Shown: piece by piece, positions 32,693-35,796 of the stretch | Layout of the letters: every line of letters begins with the position of its first letter | How positions within the stretch are numbered: the first letter of the stretch is position 1 | Source: Actinomycetota bacterium | Lineage (GTDB): Bacteria > Actinomycetota > Thermoleophilia > Gaiellales > Gaiellaceae | Direction of reading: 5' to 3' | Assembly: GCA_013812265.1 (NCBI GenBank) | Contig: JACCTQ010000221.1 | Span: forward strand, 1 to 35,796 | Length of the DNA: 35,796 nucleotides | Translations under genes and position numbers: made by a program | The notes under the pieces: generated by a model | Databases searched by the model: none | Told to the model about the DNA's origin: nothing | What the model saw: the letters and a program-made list of their open reading frames with translations, nothing else

Positions 32693-33697
32693 ATGGCGCG
32701 GGAGCGAATCGCCTTCATCGGCCTCGGCGGGATGGGTGGCGGCATGGCCGCGAGGCTGGCCGAGTCCGGGTACGACATGGCCGTCTACAACCGCACGCGG
32801 GCCAAGGGCGAGCCTCTCGCCGAGCTCGGAGCGCGCGTGGCGGACTCCCCGGCGGACGCCGCGCGGGACGCCGACGTCGTGATGCTGAGCCTCGCCGACC
32901 AACACGTGGTCACGACGATGCTCTACGGGCCCGAGGGAGCGGTATCGGCTCTGCCTGCCGGCGGCCGGATCGTGGACATGAGCACGGTGCCCCCGAGCTT
33001 CGCCCGGCAGCTCGGGGCGAAAGCGGCGGAGACGGGGCACAGCGCCCTCGACGCCTGCGTGCTCGGCGCGCCCCAGCACGCGCGCACCGGCGAGCTCCGC
33101 GTCATGGTCGGCGGCGAGGAAGCCGCTTTCGACGGCGTGCGCCCGATCCTGGAGACGATCGGCAAGGAGGTCGTCTACCTGGGAGTAAACGGGCTCGGCG
33201 CGAGCATGAAGCTCGTCCTGAACATGCTCATGGGCGTCCAGATGCCCGCCCTCGCGGAAGCCGTCGTGCTCGGCGAGCGTGCGGGCTTACCGCGGGACAA
33301 GATCCTCGAGATGATCGCGAAGAGCGGCTACAGCTCGCCGGTGATGAGCTTCCGCTGCCCGATGATGGCCGAGCGGACGTTCGGACGGGCTGCGTTCAAG
33401 CTCTCGCTGATGCGGAAGGACATGATGCTCGTGCTCGAGCAGGCGCAGGAGCTCTCGGTGCCGTTGCCGGTCACGGAGAGCGCGTATGCCATGCTCACGG
33501 CCGCGAAGCAGCAGGGTCTCGGAGACCTCGACGTCTCGGCGATCCTCGCGTTCCAGGAGCGGCTCGCGGGGATGAACGACTACCCGTGGCCCGAGCCGGG
33601 CCCGCCGGACGGCGGTAGGCTGCCCGGGGCGTCGGGGCCTCCGGGCGGCGGTAGGCCTCCGGGCGCCTCGGGCCTGTCGGTGCGTCCCGGCGCCTGA
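32693..33697 (+). CDS. Beta-hydroxyacid dehydrogenase (HIBDH/GLYR family)
   Basis: This 334-aa NAD(P)-dependent dehydrogenase has an N-terminal Rossmann loop FIGLGGMGGGMAARLAESGY with NRT after strand 2, DMSTVPPS, the substrate motif DACVLGAPQHARTGEL and the catalytic lysine in GASMKLVLNML (Lys173). The helical C-terminal domain ends near residue 300. The family oxidises 3-hydroxyisobutyrate-like acids or reduces succinic/glyoxylic semialdehydes. A Pro-Gly-rich tail of two 12-residue repeats follows, which is not part of the fold. The ATG at 32693 is 17 nt after the SchA/CurD stop. A pathway role as a tailoring reductase is possible; a housekeeping role equally so. Confidence 0.88.
   Translation: MARERIAFIGLGGMGGGMAARLAESGYDMAVYNRTRAKGEPLAELGARVADSPADAARDADVVMLSLADQHVVTTMLYGPEGAVSALPAGGRIVDMSTVPPSFARQLGAKAAETGHSALDACVLGAPQHARTGELRVMVGGEEAAFDGVRPILETIGKEVVYLGVNGLGASMKLVLNMLMGVQMPALAEAVVLGERAGLPRDKILEMIAKSGYSSPVMSFRCPMMAERTFGRAAFKLSLMRKDMMLVLEQAQELSVPLPVTESAYAMLTAAKQQGLGDLDVSAILAFQERLAGMNDYPWPEPGPPDGGRLPGASGPPGGGRPPGASGLSVRPGA
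33599..33670 (+). repeat. Two 36-nt tandem repeats in the dehydrogenase tail
   Basis: Two in-frame copies of 36 nt encode GPPDGGRLPGAS and GPPGGGRPPGAS, followed by GLS. Copies differ at a few positions. This looks like a recent duplication producing a flexible collagen-like tail. Confidence 0.8.
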
Positions 33698-33716
33698 CGG
33701 CCCGTCAGAGCGCCGG
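33687..33716. terminator. Bidirectional hairpin between convergent genes
   Basis: CCGGCGC-CTGACG, loop GCC, CGTCAG, one bulged A, GCGCCGG form a 13-bp GC-rich stem. It includes the dehydrogenase TGA and ends 4 nt before the stop of the convergent flavin reductase. There is no T tract, so termination in both directions by this hairpin alone is likely but unproven. Confidence 0.65.
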
Positions 33717-33719
33717 TCG

Positions 33720-34241
33720 TCAGCCGTCCCGAAGCGCCGCGTACCCGCCGCCGTGGAAGAGCAGCGGCCGCGAGTCCTGCTCGACCCCGAGCGCGACGAC
33801 CTCGCCGATGAAGATGTCGTGGTCGCCGGCCTCGTGGCGGGCGGCGAGCTGGCAGTCCAGGTAGGCGGCGGCGCGCTCGAGGATCGGGGATCCGGTCACG
33901 ACGGTGTAGTGCGGGATCGACTCGAACGCCGCCTTTCCCCTGGGCCGGTCGCGTGAGGAGAAGAAGCGCGAGATAGGCTCCTGGTGCGCCCCGAGGATGT
34001 TCACGGCGAAGGCCCCGTTGCGCTCGATCATCTCCGCACCTGTGGTGCCGCTGATCACGCAGACGAGGATCAGCGGAGGATCGAGCGAGACCGACGAGAA
34101 CGCGTTCGCGGTCATCCCGTAGACGTCCGCGTCCCCGTCGGTGGTGATGACGGTCACGCCCGTGGCGAAAGCGCCGACCGTGCTACGGAAGTCGGCGCCG
34201 GAGAATTCCTGCTGCGCCGGCGATCGCTCGGCTGCGCTCAT
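33720..34241 (-). CDS. Flavin reductase-like protein (HpaC/ActVB type)
   Basis: This 173-aa FMN-binding split-barrel protein reads DFRSTVGAFATGVTVITT, GMTANAFSSVSLDPPLILVCV, FAVNILGAHQEPISRFFSS and PILERAAAYLDCQL, ending DHDIFIGEVVALG. This is the flavin reductase pattern of two-component monooxygenases, in which NAD(P)H reduces FMN for a partner oxygenase; ActVB of actinorhodin is a known PKS example. No FMN-dependent oxygenase is in the window, so the partner may lie outside. The start at 34241 is 7 nt after the PNPOx-CNB stop, with a weak ribosome site. It converges with the dehydrogenase. Confidence 0.88.
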   Translation of the reverse strand: MSAAERSPAQQEFSGADFRSTVGAFATGVTVITTDGDADVYGMTANAFSSVSLDPPLILVCVISGTTGAEMIERNGAFAVNILGAHQEPISRFFSSRDRPRGKAAFESIPHYTVVTGSPILERAAAYLDCQLAARHEAGDHDIFIGEVVALGVEQDSRPLLFHGGGYAALRDG

Positions 34242-34248
34242 CCGCGAC

Positions 34249-35112
34249 CTACGCGGACCCGGTGCCCCGGATCTCGTCGAGCCGTCCGCGAATGGTGGCG
34301 TCGAAGTCCTCGGTCGTTCCCATCGATTGGGCCACGAGCGAGCGGAAGACGTCGCGCTCCATCGAGAAGAGGGTCGTCGGCTTCACCGCGCGCACGGTGG
34401 CCATTCGCGGCGTGTCGCGGAGGATGGCCATCTCGCCGAAGAACTGGCCCTGTCCGAGCGTCGCGATCGATCTCGTCTCGCCATCGTCCTCCCGGACGAC
34501 CTCGACCTCGCCGTCCACGATGATGAAGAACTTGTCCGCCGGCGCCCCCTGCCGCACGACGACGTCCCCGTCACCGACCTGCACCGTCCGCAGGTGCGCC
34601 TCGACGGTCTCGACCCCCTGTTCCGGCAAGTCGCGGAAGACGCTGTAGACGAGATCGCGGTGGAAGGTACTCGGATCGGTGTCGCCGCCCTCGGCCGTGT
34701 TGTCGATGAAGCGCAGCTCGGTCGGGGTGATGCGGAAGTAGGACAGGTTCGTCCCGAGAGCGCCCGCGAGGGCAGGGAACTTCTCCTCGAACTCGCCCGT
34801 CACGCGCTCGATCTCGCTCGCGTCGAGGAGCGGAGCACAGTCGCCCCGGGCCTGGATGCCCTTGGTCTGACGCCAGTCGGGGGAGTACTCGTCGATCGCG
34901 AACGAGACGACGGGGTTCTGGTCGACGTGGCGGGCCGTTGTCGTTTCGGGGCGTGTCCAGATGTAGACGACGGCTCCGTCGCTGACATAGACGAGCGTCG
35001 TGGCATGCGGCACGCCGCCTGGCGACGCCGTCGCCAAGGTCAGCGTCTCATGGTCCTTCATGTATTCGAGTACGTGCGGCGGCACGTCGATTGCAGAGGT
35101 CTGACGCTCCAT
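34249..35112 (-). CDS. PNPOx-like domain fused to a CNB domain
   Basis: This 287-aa protein joins an N-terminal pyridoxamine-oxidase-like split barrel (about 10-140) to a C-terminal CNB domain (about 160-275). The barrel has TLATASPGGVPHATTLVYVSDGAVVYIWTRPET, NPVVSFAIDEY and YFRITPTELRFID. The CNB cassette is FGEMAILRDTPRMATV, with both the Glu and the Arg expected for cyclic-nucleotide binding. The barrel normally holds a flavin, F420 or haem. Cyclic-nucleotide control of a flavin protein is the simplest reading. The ATG at 35112 has a strong ribosome site (aaggagga), which discards the upstream ORF extension. It is followed by the flavin reductase. Confidence 0.85.
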   Translation of the reverse strand: MERQTSAIDVPPHVLEYMKDHETLTLATASPGGVPHATTLVYVSDGAVVYIWTRPETTTARHVDQNPVVSFAIDEYSPDWRQTKGIQARGDCAPLLDASEIERVTGEFEEKFPALAGALGTNLSYFRITPTELRFIDNTAEGGDTDPSTFHRDLVYSVFRDLPEQGVETVEAHLRTVQVGDGDVVVRQGAPADKFFIIVDGEVEVVREDDGETRSIATLGQGQFFGEMAILRDTPRMATVRAVKPTTLFSMERDVFRSLVAQSMGTTEDFDATIRGRLDEIRGTGSA

Positions 35113-35238
35113 GCTCCTCCTTGGCTTCGGGTCGTGGTGAGCATAATCATGACGGGTGGCGGTGCCCCGTACAAGCGACGCCGCTCCGGGGAGCGGGCCC
35201 GGCGGGCTACCCACTTCGCCTCGCTGGCCGGATGGAGT

Positions 35239-35248
35239 TAGACTCGCC
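35239..35248 (+). promoter_or_regulatory. Possible -10 element TAGACTCGCC
   Basis: TAGACT lies 6 nt before the GTG start of the FHA-ABC gene, with no ribosome site, suggesting a leaderless transcript. The same 10-mer occurs at 1695-1704. No clear -35 is seen. Confidence 0.35.
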
Positions 35249-35250
35249 CG

Positions 35251-35796
35251 GTGTCGCAAGTCCGGCTCCGTGTCGTTCAGGGTGCCGAAGCGGGGCAGCT
35301 GTTCGAGATTGCCGGGTCGATCGTGATCGGTCGCGATTCGACGGCCGACCTCGTGCTCGACGACGACCAGGTGTCTCGCCGGCACCTCCGCCTGACGCTG
35401 GACGAGGATCGTACGGTCGTCGAGGATCTCGGCTCGACGAACGGCACGTTCGTGAACAGCGGCTTGATCTCGGGCAAGCAAGCGCTTCGAAACGGCGACC
35501 GGATCCAGGCAGGGGGCACGCTGCTCGAGCTGCTCACGCCGGGCGCGCCGACCGCGATCAGGAAGGCGCCGCCGATCCCGGTCGACGCGGCAGCAGGACC
35601 CGCTGGAGCGGCGAACAGCATCGTCGCCGAGGGCCTCGTGCGCGAGTTTCCCGGCGGATTCCGAGCGGTCGACGGGCTCGACCTCTACGTACGGCCGGGC
35701 GAGATCTACGGCTTCCTCGGCCCCAACGGGGCTGGGAAGTCGACGACCGTGCACATGCTGACGACGCTCCTCCCACCGTCGGGGGGTACGGCCCGC
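35251..35796 (+). CDS. FHA-domain ABC transporter ATPase (3' truncated by window edge)
   Basis: The open frame runs off the window after 182 codons and is absent from the ORF track because it has no stop. It encodes an FHA domain (about 1-95) with [29 protein letters not shown] and [12 protein letters not shown], the phosphothreonine-binding pattern. An Ala/Pro linker follows, then a DrrA-like ABC ATPase start ([37 protein letters not shown]). FHA modules read Ser/Thr kinase signals, so transport may be controlled by phosphorylation. The GTG start lies 6 nt from the -10. A permease domain or gene is expected downstream. Confidence 0.85.
   Translation, partial: MSQVRLRVVQGAEAGQLFEIAGSIVIGRDSTADLVLDDDQVSRRHLRLTLDEDRTVVEDLGSTNGTFVNSGLISGKQALRNGDRIQAGGTLLELLTPGAPTAIRKAPPIPVDAAAGPAGAANSIVAEGLVREFPGGFRAVDGLDLYVRPGEIYGFLGPNGAGKSTTVHMLTTLLPPSGGTAR

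Noticed and set aside
1-35796. Mobile elements, CRISPR arrays, tRNA genes
   Set aside because: No transposase or integrase motifs, no regularly spaced repeats and no cloverleaf with a CCA-type end were seen on reading both strands.

Overview
The window is about 35.8 kb of very GC-rich, gene-dense bacterial DNA. Start codons are largely GTG, and at least nine neighbouring gene pairs are linked by 4-nt GTGA/ATGA stop-start overlaps. A KS-alpha of the actinomycete aromatic type, a SchA/CurD-family protein and a TcmI-family cyclase suggest an Actinomycetota genome. The acetyl-CoA carboxylase is an AccD-AccA fusion with separate AccB and AccC, unlike the usual Streptomyces layout, so a deep-branching soil actinobacterium (for example Thermoleophilia) is my best but unproven guess. 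I see no tRNA, rRNA, CRISPR array, insertion sequence or phage gene. No gene-free stretch exceeds about 140 bases.

Layout. (1) 1-2198: the tail of an unknown gene, two metallophosphoesterases (the second CpdA-like) and a stand-alone cyclic-nucleotide-binding (CNB) protein. (2) 9041-2195, minus strand: a compact type II polyketide synthase operon of cupin, KS-alpha, chain-length factor, acyl-AMP ligase, CNB-patatin lipase, acyl carrier protein and aromatase/cyclase. The plus-strand malonyl-CoA:ACP transacylase (9145-10092) diverges from it. (3) 10089-13563: an ABC-2 permease, a divergent ABC ATPase and a beta-propeller protein coupled to the ATPase. (4) 26557-13481, minus strand: a tailoring island of DegT aminotransferase, GT4 glycosyltransferase, methyltransferase, RibD-type reductase, an unrecognised 502-aa protein, double WD40 propeller, sulfotransferase, second methyltransferase, second GT4, ATP-grasp ligase, PLP decarboxylase and P-loop kinase. 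(5) 31782-26577, minus strand: TcmI-type cyclase, TPR protein, AccDA, AccB, AccC and a GAF protein. (6) 31923-33697, plus strand: an antibiotic-biosynthesis-monooxygenase-like protein, a SchA/CurD protein and a beta-hydroxyacid dehydrogenase. (7) 35112-33720, minus strand: a PNPOx-CNB fusion and a flavin reductase. (8) From 35251, plus strand: an FHA-ABC ATPase fusion cut by the window edge.

Reading them together (inference): AccDA/B/C make malonyl-CoA and FabD loads it on ACP. KS-alpha/CLF build a polyketide chain, perhaps primed by an acyl group that the patatin releases and the AMP ligase activates. The SRPBCC, cupin, TcmI, SchA/CurD and ABM proteins shape and oxidise the aromatic product, with the flavin reductase as a possible partner. 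The central island could add sugar, amino-acid, methyl and sulfate groups, and the ABC genes could export the product. No ketoreductase of the SDR type is visible, which fits a whiE-like spore-pigment pathway more than an actinorhodin-like one. The set of three CNB proteins, a CpdA-like phosphodiesterase, a GAF protein, an FHA domain and two intracellular beta-propellers is unusually rich in sensing modules for such a cluster.
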